Source of the DNA: VRUE01 sp963837735
GTDB taxonomy: Bacteria; Actinomycetota; Thermoleophilia; Solirubrobacterales; 70-9
Length of the DNA stretch: 64,000 bases
Assembly: GCA_963837735.1 (NCBI GenBank)
Contig: CAWIOM010000011.1
Location: 124,001-188,000, forward strand
Direction of reading: 5' to 3'
Below are positions 35,015 to 44,988 of the stretch, one piece after another. The notes below the pieces were generated by a model. The model did no database searches. It was not told the origin of the DNA and was given only the letters and a program-made list of their open reading frames with translations. Position 1 is the first letter of the stretch, and each line of letters opens with the position of its first letter. Both the position numbers and the translations under genes were made by a program.

Positions 35015-38000
35015 GTGAGCACGCCTTCCGCCGTCCACCTCCATGCGCACAGCGAGTACTCGCTGCTCGACGGTGCCTGCAAGATCGACGCGATGGCGGC
35101 CCGTGCCGCCGAGCTCGGCCAGCCCGCCCTCGGCCTCACCGACCACGGCGTCATGAACGGCGCCGTGGACCTCTACAAGGCCTGCAAGAAGCACGGGATC
35201 AAGCCGATCGTCGGCCTCGAGGCCTACTTCGTCGACGACCGTGTCGCGGTCAAGGAGCAGGTCCGCTACGAGCGCAACCACCTGACGCTGCTGGCCGAGA
35301 GCGACACCGGCTTCGCCAACCTCGTCAAGCTCACCTCGGCCGGCTTCCTCGAGGGCTTCTCGCGCGGCAAGGCAAACGTCGACATGGACCTGCTCGCCTC
35401 CCACTCGGAGGGCGTCATCGTCCTCACCGGCTGCCTCCAGTCCCGCTTCTGCCGCCGGCTGGTCGAAGAGCGCGAGGACGACGCCCGGGCGCACCTCGAC
35501 GACCTGATCCAGGCGTTCGGGCCCGAGCAGGTCTACTTCGAGGTCCAGAAGAACGGGATTCCGGAGCAGGACAAGGCCAACGCGGGAATCGCCCGCTTCG
35601 CCCGCGAGCTGGGCCGGCCGCTGGTCGGCACCGCCGACGTCCACTACCTGCGCCGCGAGGACTTCGACAACCACGCGGCGCTGCTCTGCGTGCAGACGAA
35701 GTCGACGTTGGAAGCGCCCAAGCTGAGCTTCGACACCAACGAGTTCTACTTGAAGAGCTCCGAGGAAATGTCGGAGTCCTTCGCCGAGTGGCCGGAGGCG
35801 GTGCCGAGCACGATCGAGATCGCCGAGCGCTGCTCACTGGACATCGAGCTGGGGTCCCTGCTGCTGCCCCGCTACCCGACCGAGGACGGCGAGGAGCCGG
35901 AGGCGATGTTGCGGCGGCTGGCCGACGAGGGGCTGCGGGCCCGCTACGGCGACCCGGCCCCGGCGGAGGCGGTCGAGCGGCTCGATTTCGAGCTCGGCGT
36001 GATCGAGGAGATGGGCTTCTCCTCCTACTTCCTGATCGTCTGGGACTTCGTCCGCTACGCGAAGGAGAACGGCGTCGCGGTGGGGCCGGGCCGCGGCTCG
36101 GCCGCCGGCTCGATCGTCTCCTACATCCTCAACATCACCGACCTCGACCCGCTCGCCGAGGGGCTGATCTTCGAGCGCTTCCTCAACCCGGGCCGCAAAT
36201 CGATGCCCGACATCGACATCGACTTCTCGGTCCGCGGCCGCGAGCGGATGATCCGCTACGTCGGCGACAAGTACGGCCGCGAATCGGTCGCCCAGATCAT
36301 CACCTTCGGCAAGATGGCCCCGCGGGCCGCGACCCGCGATGCGGCCCGCGTGCTCGGCTTCGACTACGGCACCGGCGACCGGCTCGCCAAGCAGATTCCC
36401 GAGCCGATCATGGGCCGCAGCCCGTCCTTCGAGGAATGCCTCAAGCCCGGCCAGGAACTGAAGCAGACCTACGACTCCGAGCCCGACGCGCAACGGATCA
36501 TCGACGTCGCCCAGGGGCTCGAGGGGATCATCCGCAACAACTCGATCCACGCCGCGGCGGTCGTGATCGCCGACCGCCCGCTGCAGGAGATCGTCCCCCT
36601 GCAGCTCGCCGAGGACCGCAGCGCGCCTGGCCGCCGCCAGCGGCAGCGGCGGCAAGCCCGAGCGCCAGTACAAGATCGTCACCCAGTACTCGATGGGGCC
36701 GATCGAGGAGATCGGCCTGCTGAAGATGGACTTCCTCGGCCTCCGCAACCTCGACGTGATCGAGGACGCGATCGACATCATCCAGCGCTCGCGCGGCGAG
36801 GCGATCGACATGGAGCAGATCCCGATCGACGACGCGAGGACCTACGCGATGCTCGCCGGGGGAGACTCGACCGGCGTCTTCCAGTTCGAGTCGGAGGGGA
36901 TGCGAGACGCGCTGCGCAAGGTCGGGCCGACCGAGTTCGCCGACATCGTCGCCCTCGGCGCCCTCTACCGGCCCGGGGCGATGGCCTACATCCCGACCTA
37001 CGCCAAGGGCAAGAAGGACCCCTCGACCGTGCGCTACCCGGACCCCCGCCTGCGGGCGATCACCGAGGAGACGCACGGCTGCGTCATCTACCAGGAGCAG
37101 CTGATGGAGATCTCGCGCTCGATGGCCGGCTTCAGCGGCGCCGAGGCGGACGACCTGCGCAAGGCGATCGGCAAGAAGAAGCGCGAGCTGATGGCGACGA
37201 TGAAGGACAAGTTCATGCAGGGGCTGGCCGAGTCGAACACCGCCCCGAAACGTCGCAAAGGACCTCTGGAAGCTGAACGAAGCGGCCGCCGACTACTCCT
37301 TCAACAAGTCCCATGCCGCCTGCTACGGGCTGATCTCCTACCGCACCGCCTACCTGAAGGCGAATTATCCGGCCGAGTACATGGCCGCCGTGATCTCCTC
37401 GGTGATGAACACCAAAGACAAGGTCCCCTTCTTCGTCAACCGCTGCGAGGAGATGGGAATCGATGTCCTGCCGCCCGACGTCAACGTCTCCGACCACGGC
37501 TTCGTCGTCTCCGAGAAGGCGATCCGGTTCGGCCTCGACGCGGTCAAGAACGTCGGCCACTCCGCGGTCGAGGCGATCCTCCGGGCGCGCGACGAAGGGC
37601 CGATCGGCTCCCTCTGGGACTTCTGCGAGCGGGTCGACGCCCGCGCCGTCAACAAACGGGCGACCGAATGCCTGATCAAGTGCGGAGCCCTCGACTCGAC
37701 AGGCGCTTCGCGCAAGGGAATGCTGGAGGCGTTGCCGGCCGCCCAGTCGGCGGGCCAGAAGGCGCAGGAGGACGCCCAGCTCGGCCAGGGCTCGATCTTC
37801 GACTTCGGCGACGAGACCGGGGCGGGGGGCGAGGGCGATTCGCAGGCCGCCGCCCACCAGCACAGGCCGCCGATCCCGGCCGCCGAGTTCGACCGCTCGA
37901 CCCTGCTGGCGATGGAGAAGGAGGTTCTCGGCACCTATCTCTCCTCGCACCCGCTCACCGAAGTCCGCGACGCGCTCCGGGCCCGGGTCGACTGCTCGAT

Positions 38001-38556
38001 CGCCGACCTCGCGAAACGGCCCGACGGCTCCTGGGTGACGGTCGGCGGAATCGTCGCCGCCTGCAAGAAGATCCGCACGAAGAGCGGCTCGCAGATGATG
38101 TTCGCGACACTCGACGACGTCGAGGGCCAGGTCGAGATGCTGGTCTTCAAGGCCGACCAGTCCGAGGTCGCGACGGTGATCGAGCCCGATGCGGTCGTCC
38201 TCGTCCGCGGCCGCCTCGACCACAAGGAGCGCGGCGAGACGAAGCTCGTCGTCCAGGAGGCCGAGCGATTCGAGCCCGACGAGGCCGAGATCGCGAAGGC
38301 CAGCTCGGCGGCGAACGCCCCCGCCGAGCCGCTGCGGCTGCGGATCGAGGCGGCGCAGTGGACTCCCGGCCTGCTCGAGGAGCTGAAGGCCGTGTTCGAG
38401 CACCACCGGGGGGAGGCCGACGTCCACCTCGCCGTCACCCCCGGCGACGGGGAGCCGACGAAGCTGGTCCTCGGCGACGCCTACCGGGTGCGCAACACAA
38501 GCGGGCTGCGCGCCGAGCTCGGCCACGTCCTCGGCCCAGATTCGCTGGCCGCCTGA
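35015..38556 (+). CDS. dnaE: DNA polymerase III alpha subunit, two frame breaks
   Basis: Replicative polymerase of about 1,180 aa when read through breaks near 36623 and 37249. The N-terminal PHP domain is intact (HLHAHSEYSLLDG, GLTDHGVMNGAVDLYKAC). The polymerase core includes GPGRGSAAGSIVSYIL and the catalytic Asp residues in MPDIDIDFSV. YRPGAM and the helix-hairpin-helix region follow, and the OB fold near the C-terminus contains WVTVGGIVAACKKIRTKSGS. No intein is present. Both breaks fit one inserted base, and dnaE is essential, so they are probably sequence errors. GTG 35015 is the start. Confidence 0.95.
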
Positions 38557-38597
38557 ACCCCTTGCTCCTGACGCCGCCAGGCGCCTAGACTTTGTCA

Positions 38598-38972
38598 ATG
38601 CCCGCAATCAGGGAGAAGACCGGTGAGTGTCGCCAGTGCCGCTCCTTCTGCGACAAGATGATCGAGCCGCGCGGATGCGTCGAGATCGGCTGCAGCTTCC
38701 TCTACAGCTACAACGACATCCTCACGGGCGTCCAGTACGTCGGCTGCATGCAGGGAGTCTTCGGCGCTCGGGTGGAACTCGACGCCGTCCTGCAACCCGG
38801 CGGCTTCGGCGGCGTGAAGATGACCGGCGACGCGCTTCCCCACTGCCAGTTCTCGGTCGAGCGGGCCTACGAAGGGTCCGGCTCCTCCTACGACTGCGTG
38901 AACAGGCGCTTCTTCGATTGCGCCGACGAGGGGGCCGAGGGCCTGCGCGCCTTCGACCTTCGCGACCTGTAA
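38598..38972 (+). CDS. Small Cys-rich protein of unknown function
   Basis: A 124-aa protein with nine Cys. The first cluster, CRQCRSFCDKMIEPRGC (residues 11-27), with Cys32 and Cys50 close behind, could bind zinc or an Fe-S cluster. Further Cys lie in PHCQF, YDCVNRRFFDC. There is no signal peptide or membrane helix, so it is probably cytosolic. ATG 38598 is preferred over TTG 38592. It sits between dnaE and an acyl-CoA dehydrogenase gene. I do not recognise the family. Confidence 0.65.
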   Translation: MPAIREKTGECRQCRSFCDKMIEPRGCVEIGCSFLYSYNDILTGVQYVGCMQGVFGARVELDAVLQPGGFGGVKMTGDALPHCQFSVERAYEGSGSSYDCVNRRFFDCADEGAEGLRAFDLRDL

Positions 38973-39004
38973 ACAACGTCACGATCTGATGTAGCATCGC
39001 GGTC

Positions 39005-40301
39005 ATGACGACGACCGGTGCGCCCGAGACAACTGCCGAAGACATCGTTGCCGAGGCGGCCGGCGATGGCGCGCCGGCGGCCGAGGGCCCGAGGTTCACG
39101 CTCGAGCTGAACCAGGACCAGAAGGACATCCGCGATTGGGTGCACGGCTTTGCCGAGAACGTCGTCCGGCCCGCCGCCTCGGAATGGGACGAGCGCGAGG
39201 AGACGCCCTGGCCGGTGATCCAGGAGGCCGCCAAGATCGGCCTCTACGGCTTCGAAGGGCTGGCCCAGTTCTGGGCCGACGAGACCGGGCTGACGCTGCC
39301 GATCGTCAACGAGGAGCTCTTCTGGGGTGACGCCGGGATCGGGATGAGCATCTTCGGCACCTCGCTCGCGGTGGCCGCGATCTTCGGGCAGGGGACGCCC
39401 GAGCAGCTCGGCGAGTGGATCCCGCAGTGCTTCGGCACGGCGGAGGAGCCGAAGGTGGCCGCCTTCTGCGCCTCGGAGCCCGACGCCGGCTCCGACGTCT
39501 CGGCGATCCGCACCACGGCCAGGTACGACGAGGCCGCAGGACGAGTGGGTCCTCAACGGCCAGAAGGCCTGGGCGACGAACGGCGGCATCGCCGATGTCC
39601 ACGTCGTCATCGCCTCCGTCGACCGCGAGCTCGGCTCACGCGGGCACGCCGCATTCGTCATCCCGCCCGGGACGAAGGGATGCGAGCAGGGCGCGAAGGT
39701 GAAAAAGCACGGCATCCGCGCCTCGCACACGGCCGATGTCCACCTCGACGACTGCCGGGTTCCGGGCGCCTGCCTGCTCGGCGGCAAGGAGAAGCTCGAC
39801 GAACGCCTGGCCAGGGTGCGCGAGGGCAAGAAGGCCAAATCTCAGGCGGCGATGCAGACCTTCGAGGCGAGCCGGCCGACGGTCGGCGCCCAGGCGATCG
39901 GCATCGCCCGCGCGGCATATGAGTACTCGCTCGGGTACGCGAAAGAGCGCGAACAGTTCGGCCGGCCGATCATCGAGAACCAGGCGATCGCCTTCACGCT
40001 CGCCGACATGAAGCTGGAGATCGACGCCGCCCGCCTGCTGGTCTGGCGCGGCGCCTGGATGGGCCGCTCCGGGCAGACCTTCGAGAACGCCGAGGGGTCG
40101 ATGGCGAAGCTGAAGGCCGGCGAGGTCGCGGTCTGGGTGACGGAGCGCGCGATCCAGATCCTCGGCGGCAACGGCTACACCCGCGAGTTCCCGGTCGAGC
40201 GGATGGCCCGCGACGCGAAGATCTACACGATCTTCGAGGGCACCTCGGAGATCCAGCGCCTCGTCATCTCCCGGGCGATCAGCGGGCTGCAGATCAAGTA
40301 G
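39005..40301 (+). CDS. Acyl-CoA dehydrogenase, one frame break
   Basis: FAD enzyme of about 430 aa that introduces a trans double bond into acyl-CoA. The N-terminal helical domain holds IRDWVHGFAENVVRPAASEW. The FAD/substrate barrel has KVAAFCASEPDAGSDVSAIRTTA, then a break near 39539 (one extra G), then DEWVLNGQKAWATNGGIADV. The C-terminal helices contain EREQFGRPIIENQAIAF, ILGGNGYTREFPVERMARD and IFEGTSEIQRL, the latter with the catalytic Glu typical of short/medium-chain enzymes. Chain length specificity is not readable. Confidence 0.9.
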
Positions 40302-40476
40302 CGGGGGCCGGGGTGAGGTGGAGCCCGGCTGGTCTCCGGGCGAATTGGGCGAACCCGCCTTCGGCGGGTTCGATGTGAGTGCGCGGCTACGCCGCGCAAA
40401 TGACAGATTGCATATCGCGCCTTCGGCACATTCGCCCAGAGACCAGCCGGACTCCATCTCCCTACGCCCCTGCTAC
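40298..40476. repeat. Large imperfect palindrome enclosing two perfect hairpins
   Basis: Arms of about 47 bases (40298-40345 and 40430-40476) pair with a few mismatches, sharing CCGGCTGGTCTC and GGGCGAAT. Inside are two perfect hairpins: GAACCCGCC-TTC-GGCGGGTTC at 40351-40371 and GCGCGGC-TAC-GCCGCGC at 40381-40397. The whole can fold as a multi-branch structure. It starts at the acd stop codon and fills the first half of the 450-bp spacer to nfo. No coding frame is credible here. Confidence 0.7.
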
Positions 40477-40596
40477 TCGGGTCGACAGCAGCCAGTGGCG
40501 GGGCCGAGATGACGTGTTGCTGGCCCGAGGTCTAGCTGCGGAGCCCTGGGCCTTCTGGGCAGCACGTGTCTTGGGAGCTCGACTCCGCTGTGACGT

Positions 40597-40737
40597 GGGC
40601 GGCGGTGCCCTTTCCCGGGAATGTCGCGAAGCGGCGGAAATGCAATCCGATATTGCGCGGCGTTAGCCGCGCTCGAGATCTGGGAGCCAAGCCCGCAGGG
40701 CGTGCGACCAAATTCCCGGGGAAGGGCGCCGCCGCCC
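40597..40737. repeat. Second imperfect inverted repeat in the acd-nfo spacer
   Basis: Arms at about 40597-40622 and 40713-40737 share GGGCGGCGG and CCCGGGAAT with two or three differences. The 90-base interior holds a short GCGCGGC/GCCGCGC hairpin. It lies just before the convergent nfo gene end. With the first palindrome it accounts for most of the spacer; I see no gene between 40302 and 40751. Confidence 0.55.
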
Positions 40738-40751
40738 GCTCCACACCGAAT

Positions 40752-41618
40752 TCAGGGCTTGCCGCGCGCTTTCAATCCCGCCTTGCGCAACCTCTTCGCC
40801 GCCGCCACTTCCTTCTTGTCCGACCCTTTCTTGTCGGGTCCCGGCGTCTCCAGCGTCGCCGGCAGTCCCTCGAATCGGGGCTCCGATAGGAATGCCTCGA
40901 GCCCGTTCTTGCCCATCTCGCCCTTGCCGATGTTGGCGTGGCGGTCGCGGCAGGAGCCGAGTGGGGCGGCGGCGTCGTTGACGTGCAGGCAGCGCAGACG
41001 CTCGAGGCCGACCTTCTCATCCGCTTCGTCGACGATCTCCGAGAGGCTGTCGCGGTCGGTGACGTCGTAGCCCTGGACGAAGAGGTGGCAGGAGTCGAGG
41101 CAGAGCCCGAGGCGCTTGCCGCCCCCGGCGAGCTCGATCAGCTCGGCGGTCTGGTCGAAGTCGCGGCCGAGCAGCCCCTTGTGGCCCGCGGTCTGCTCGA
41201 GCAGCAGCGGGCAGGAGTCGCTGTCCTTCAGCGCCGCGGCGATCACCTTCGCGGCGCGCTTCATCGAAGGGCCGAGGGGCTCGCCTTTCTGGGCCCCCGG
41301 GTGGAGGACGACTCCGGCGGCGCCGATCCCCTCGCCGATCCGCAGCGCATGCGTCAGCGAGGCAAGCGACTTCTTGCGCAGGTCCGCCTCCTTGGTCGCG
41401 CAATTGATCAGGTAGACGGCGTGGATCACGACCGCCTCCACCGGCGAGTCCTGCATCGCCTCGCGGAAGGCGGCGAAGTCCTCCTCGCCGTATTTCGTCG
41501 GCCGCCACATGCGCGGGCTCTGGTGGAAGATCTGGATCGATTCGCAGCCACGCTCGGTGCCACGCTCGACCGCCTTGTCGAGGCCCCCCGCCGTGGACAC
41601 GTGTGCGCCGACCAGCAT
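40752..41618 (-). CDS. nfo: Endonuclease IV (AP endonuclease)
   Basis: A 288-aa metal-dependent enzyme that cuts DNA 5' to abasic sites. It opens with MLVGAHVSTAGGLDKAVERG and carries the family's metal-binding His/Glu/Asp set: VIHAVYLINCAT, VVLHPGAQKG, LLLEQTAGHKGLLGRDFDQ, GLCLDSCHLFVQGYD, HVNDAAAPLGSCRDRHANIGKG and PATLETPG. A Lys-rich C-terminal tail (KKGSDKKEVAAAKRLRKAGL) adds about 25 residues. It is divergent from gltX. Confidence 0.95.
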   Translation of the reverse strand: MLVGAHVSTAGGLDKAVERGTERGCESIQIFHQSPRMWRPTKYGEEDFAAFREAMQDSPVEAVVIHAVYLINCATKEADLRKKSLASLTHALRIGEGIGAAGVVLHPGAQKGEPLGPSMKRAAKVIAAALKDSDSCPLLLEQTAGHKGLLGRDFDQTAELIELAGGGKRLGLCLDSCHLFVQGYDVTDRDSLSEIVDEADEKVGLERLRCLHVNDAAAPLGSCRDRHANIGKGEMGKNGLEAFLSEPRFEGLPATLETPGPDKKGSDKKEVAAAKRLRKAGLKARGKP

Positions 41619-41683
41619 CGCCGCATCCTAAGCGCGACCGGCGCCTGGCGGCGGGGCCGCGGCTCGGTTCATACACTCGCCCG

Positions 41684-43063
41684 GTGAGCGACGACCTCCG
41701 CCTCCGCTTCGCCCCCTCTCCGACCGGTGCCCTGCACATCGGCGGCGCTCGCACCGCGCTCTACAACTGGCTCGCGGCCCGGCACGGCGGCGGGGAGATG
41801 GTCCTCCGCATCGAGGACACCGACCGTGAGCGCTCGACCGAGGAGAACGTCGCCCAGATCCTCGACGCGCTCGAGTGGCTGGAGCTCGACTGGGACGGCG
41901 AGCCCGTCTCCCAGGTCTCCCGCACGGAGAGCCACGAGGCGGCGCTGCGGACGCTGCTCGACTCGGGCGCCGCCTATCGCGACACGGCCACCGCCAGGGA
42001 GGTCGAGGCCTGGAAGTCCGAGCACGGGGCCGACCGCGGCTACCGCGGCGAGCCGGTCGACGACCCCGGCGCGGCGATCCGACTTCGCGTGCCCGACGAG
42101 GGCGAGACCGTCGTCGAGGACCTGATTCGCGGCCCGGTCTCCTTCCCGAACCGCAGCTACGACGACTTCGTCATCGCCCGCGCCGACGGCAGCGTCCTCT
42201 ACAACTTCGCGGTCGCGGTCGACGACGCCGAGATGGGGATCACGGACGTGGTGCGAGGCGACGACCACCTGTCCAACACGCCGAAGCAGCTCCTCGTCCT
42301 CGACGCCCTCGGGCACCGGCACCCGCGCTACGCCCACCTGCCGCTCCTGCACGGGCCCGACGGCAAGAAGCTCTCCAAGCGTCACGGTGCCGCCTCGGTG
42401 CAGGAGCTGCGCGATGCCGGCTACCTGCCGGCTGCCGTCCGCAACTACCTGGCGCTGCTCGGCTGGGGCGCCGACGACGACGCAACCCTGATCCCGACTG
42501 CGGAGTTGGTCGAGAGGTTCCGGATCGAGGACGTCGGCAGCGCCGCGGCGATCTTCGACGAGAAGAAGCTGCGCTGGGTCAACGGGCGCTACATGCGCGA
42601 GCTGCCCCTCGATGCCTACACGGCGGCCGTCGCCGCTCACACCGGGCGCGAGGCCGACGATCGCCTGCGTGCGGCCTGTGAGATCGCCCAGGACAAAGCC
42701 CAGACGCTGGCCGAGGTCTGGCCGCTGATCGCCTTTCTCTTCGAGCCCCCGGTCGAGGACGAGGCCGCCTGGCGCAAGGTGATGAAGGAGGGGACTCTGC
42801 CGCTGCTCGAGGCCGCGCACGAGGCACTGGCCGCCGCCCCCGGCTTCGACGCCGCCGGAGTGGAGGCGGCGATCTCCTCGTTGCCGGAGTCGCTCGGCGT
42901 CAAGCCAGGCCGGCTCTACCAGCCGATCAGGGTGGCGATAACCGGGACCACCGTCTCGCCGGGGATCTTCGAGTCGCTCGCCGCCCTGGGGCGCGAGCAG
43001 TCCCTCGCCCGCATCGCGGCGGCGGCCGAAAACCTCAGGCGCAGCGGACAACCGAGCACCTGA
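41684..43063 (+). CDS. gltX: Glutamate--tRNA ligase
   Basis: Class I synthetase of 459 aa. The HIGH motif is present as HIGGART (FAPSPTGALHIGGA) and the KMSKS motif as KKLSKRHG. IEDTDRERS and GDDHLSNTPKQ complete the active site. GTG 41684 puts the first strand at the right place; the upstream in-frame ATG adds only Arg/Pro sequence. Because gatCAB is also in the window, this enzyme probably misacylates tRNA-Gln as well, with GatCAB then amidating it. Confidence 0.93.
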   Translation: MSDDLRLRFAPSPTGALHIGGARTALYNWLAARHGGGEMVLRIEDTDRERSTEENVAQILDALEWLELDWDGEPVSQVSRTESHEAALRTLLDSGAAYRDTATAREVEAWKSEHGADRGYRGEPVDDPGAAIRLRVPDEGETVVEDLIRGPVSFPNRSYDDFVIARADGSVLYNFAVAVDDAEMGITDVVRGDDHLSNTPKQLLVLDALGHRHPRYAHLPLLHGPDGKKLSKRHGAASVQELRDAGYLPAAVRNYLALLGWGADDDATLIPTAELVERFRIEDVGSAAAIFDEKKLRWVNGRYMRELPLDAYTAAVAAHTGREADDRLRAACEIAQDKAQTLAEVWPLIAFLFEPPVEDEAAWRKVMKEGTLPLLEAAHEALAAAPGFDAAGVEAAISSLPESLGVKPGRLYQPIRVAITGTTVSPGIFESLAALGREQSLARIAAAAENLRRSGQPST

Positions 43064-43147
43064 TCCTCCTCCGCTCTGGACAGGACTGCGCGAAGACGTA
43101 CTAAGTTTTGCCAAGAAAGTTGTTAAACCGAACGTCCTCGCCTGCCG

Positions 43148-44251
43148 ATGCTTATGCCGAGTTCATCTCCCATGGCATCGGCAAAGACCCAGACAAACGG
43201 CAAGGTGAAGCCCCATGCCGTGCGCGGCAAGGGGGCGGAGAAGCCCGCGCCCGGCGCCCGCCTCGCCGCCGCCTTCGAGGCGGTTGACCGCTTCCCGGTC
43301 CTGGTCGAGTCCCAGGCGAGGGTGATGAAGGCGGCGACGGCGGAGACGGCCCGCGTCGGCGAGGTCGTCGAGGCGGTCGAATCGGACGTCGCCCTGACCA
43401 TTTCCGTGCTGCGCGCCGCCAATCGAGGCGGCTCCTCGCAGGGCGCGGCCAGCATCCCCGAGGCGGTCGAGGCGATCAAGTCCTCCGGCGTCCTCGCGAT
43501 TGCCGGCACCGCCTCCGTCTTTGACTTCTTCGAGCAGAACGGCAGCCGCGACCTGCGGCCCGAGCGCTTTCGGGTCCATGCCCTGGCGACGCAGCGCGCC
43601 GCCGACCAGATCGGCCGCGCCGTCGGCTGGACCGACCGCGACGAGCTCGCCGTCGCCGCCCTTCTCCACGACGTCGGCAGGCTCGTGATCATGAACCTCC
43701 ACCCTGGTCAGAGGCCCTACTTCGACGCCGTTTCCAACACCCCGGAACGACGGATCCGCGAAGAGCGGGATCAACTCGGCATCGACCACGCGCTGGTCGG
43801 CGGCGTGCTCGCTCGCCGCTGGAACCTGCCGCAGCAGCTCGCCGTCGCGATCGAGCGCCATCACGCCAAGGACGCCGAGGGGCTGGCGTCGATGGTCGCG
43901 CTCGCCGACATGATCGCCCACTACTCGCACGGCGAGGCCGTCGCGCCCGAACAGCTCCGAGCCGCGGCCCATCGTTGCGGCCTCGATCCCGAGAGCCTGC
44001 GCCAGCTCCTCTACGAGCTTCCCTACCCGCGTCAGGGCGGCGCCAGGATCGCCGAGCCCTGCCCGCTCTCAGCCCGCGAGCTCGACGTCCTCCGCCATCT
44101 CTCCGAGGGCATGGTCTACAAGCAGATCGCCGGCGAAATGCAGCTCTCCGTCTCGACGATCCGCACCCACCTCCACAACGTCTACGGCAAGATCGGCGCA
44201 GTCGACCGCGCCCAGGCCGTGCTCGCCGCCCGCGACCGCGGCTGGATCTAG
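43148..44251 (+). CDS. HDOD domain protein fused to a LuxR-type DNA-binding domain
   Basis: A 367-aa protein. A basic N-terminal tail is followed by an HDOD domain (about 37-260): FPVLVESQARVMKAATA, VESDVALTISVLRAANRGG, and an HD-like motif in ALLHDVGRLVIMNLHP, later VAIERHHAKDAEG. The C-terminus (about 305-367) is a LuxR/GerE helix-turn-helix: LSARELDVLRHLSEGMVYKQ, IAGEMQLSVSTIRTHLHNVY. HDOD domains are usually signalling modules without catalysis; direct fusion to LuxR makes this a likely transcription factor. The 84-bp upstream spacer is AT-rich, which suits a promoter. Its end faces the next gene at 3 bases. Confidence 0.8.
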   Translation: MLMPSSSPMASAKTQTNGKVKPHAVRGKGAEKPAPGARLAAAFEAVDRFPVLVESQARVMKAATAETARVGEVVEAVESDVALTISVLRAANRGGSSQGAASIPEAVEAIKSSGVLAIAGTASVFDFFEQNGSRDLRPERFRVHALATQRAADQIGRAVGWTDRDELAVAALLHDVGRLVIMNLHPGQRPYFDAVSNTPERRIREERDQLGIDHALVGGVLARRWNLPQQLAVAIERHHAKDAEGLASMVALADMIAHYSHGEAVAPEQLRAAAHRCGLDPESLRQLLYELPYPRQGGARIAEPCPLSARELDVLRHLSEGMVYKQIAGEMQLSVSTIRTHLHNVYGKIGAVDRAQAVLAARDRGWI

Positions 44252-44254
44252 CAG

Positions 44255-44851
44255 CTAGTCGATCAACGACTCGCGCAGGGCGATCGCCACGGCGTGCGTG
44301 CGGTTGCGCGCCCCGAGTCGGCCCAACGCGTTCTTCGTGTGGGTCTTGACGGTTTCCTCGCTGAGGCCGAGTTCGCGGGCGGCGACCGTCGTCGATTCGC
44401 CGTTGGCGAGTAGCTGGAGGATCTCGCGCTGGCGGCGGGTCAGCTTGCCGCGACTGCCCGGCGGGGGCACGGCGGGGTCGATGAAGCTTTCGTGCGCGAG
44501 GGCGGCGTCGACGGCGCGTTTCAGCAACTCGGCGGCCGCGGTCCGCGCCAGGTAGGCGCTGGCGCCGGCCTGCAGCGCGGCACTGGCGAAGTGGCGGTCC
44601 GGCCGATCTCCGTGGGCGACGATCCCCAGCCCGGGCTCAGCCTTGCGCAGGGCCCGGATCGCTTCGTTGCCGCCAAGCGCATCTCCGGAGCCGTCGGCCT
44701 CCCAGCGCATGCCGACGATCGCGACGTCGTAGCTGCCGACATCGCGGACCAGCTGCACCGCCTCCGCCCGGCTGTCCAGCTCGTCTATCTCGAAGCCGTC
44801 TCGGAGCGCATCACGGACACCGAGGCGGACGAGCGGGTGGCCGTCGATCAC
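44255..44851 (-). CDS. NarL/LuxR-type response regulator with degenerate receiver
   Basis: A 198-aa protein with a receiver-like domain (1-115) and a LuxR helix-turn-helix (about 135-198: LTRRQREILQLLANGESTTV, ARELGLSEETVKTHTKNALG). The receiver lacks the phosphorylated Asp: where DVVLLDxR is expected it reads DVAIVGMRW. The usual Thr/Ser and Lys switch residues are also replaced (IVAHGDRPD, YLARTAAA). It probably works without phosphorylation. GTG 44851 begins inside the first strand; codons upstream (PHCL) continue the fold, so the true start may be slightly earlier. Confidence 0.75.
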   Translation of the reverse strand: MIDGHPLVRLGVRDALRDGFEIDELDSRAEAVQLVRDVGSYDVAIVGMRWEADGSGDALGGNEAIRALRKAEPGLGIVAHGDRPDRHFASAALQAGASAYLARTAAAELLKRAVDAALAHESFIDPAVPPPGSRGKLTRRQREILQLLANGESTTVAARELGLSEETVKTHTKNALGRLGARNRTHAVAIALRESLID

Positions 44852-44988
44852 CAGGCAATGTGGGCGCTCGCTCAGGAGGGCTCCGATCGGTTCGCGGGTT
44901 CGACGCTTTCACGGGCACCGGCGGATGCCGGTAACCCTGTGGGCGATCCTAACCCAGGCGGGTCCGCGGGGTGCGGTAGAAAGGACAG

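Noticed and set aside
35015..38556. Intein or split gene in dnaE
   Set aside because: The breaks are single-base frame shifts with continuous polymerase sequence on both sides; no intein motifs or extra residues are present.
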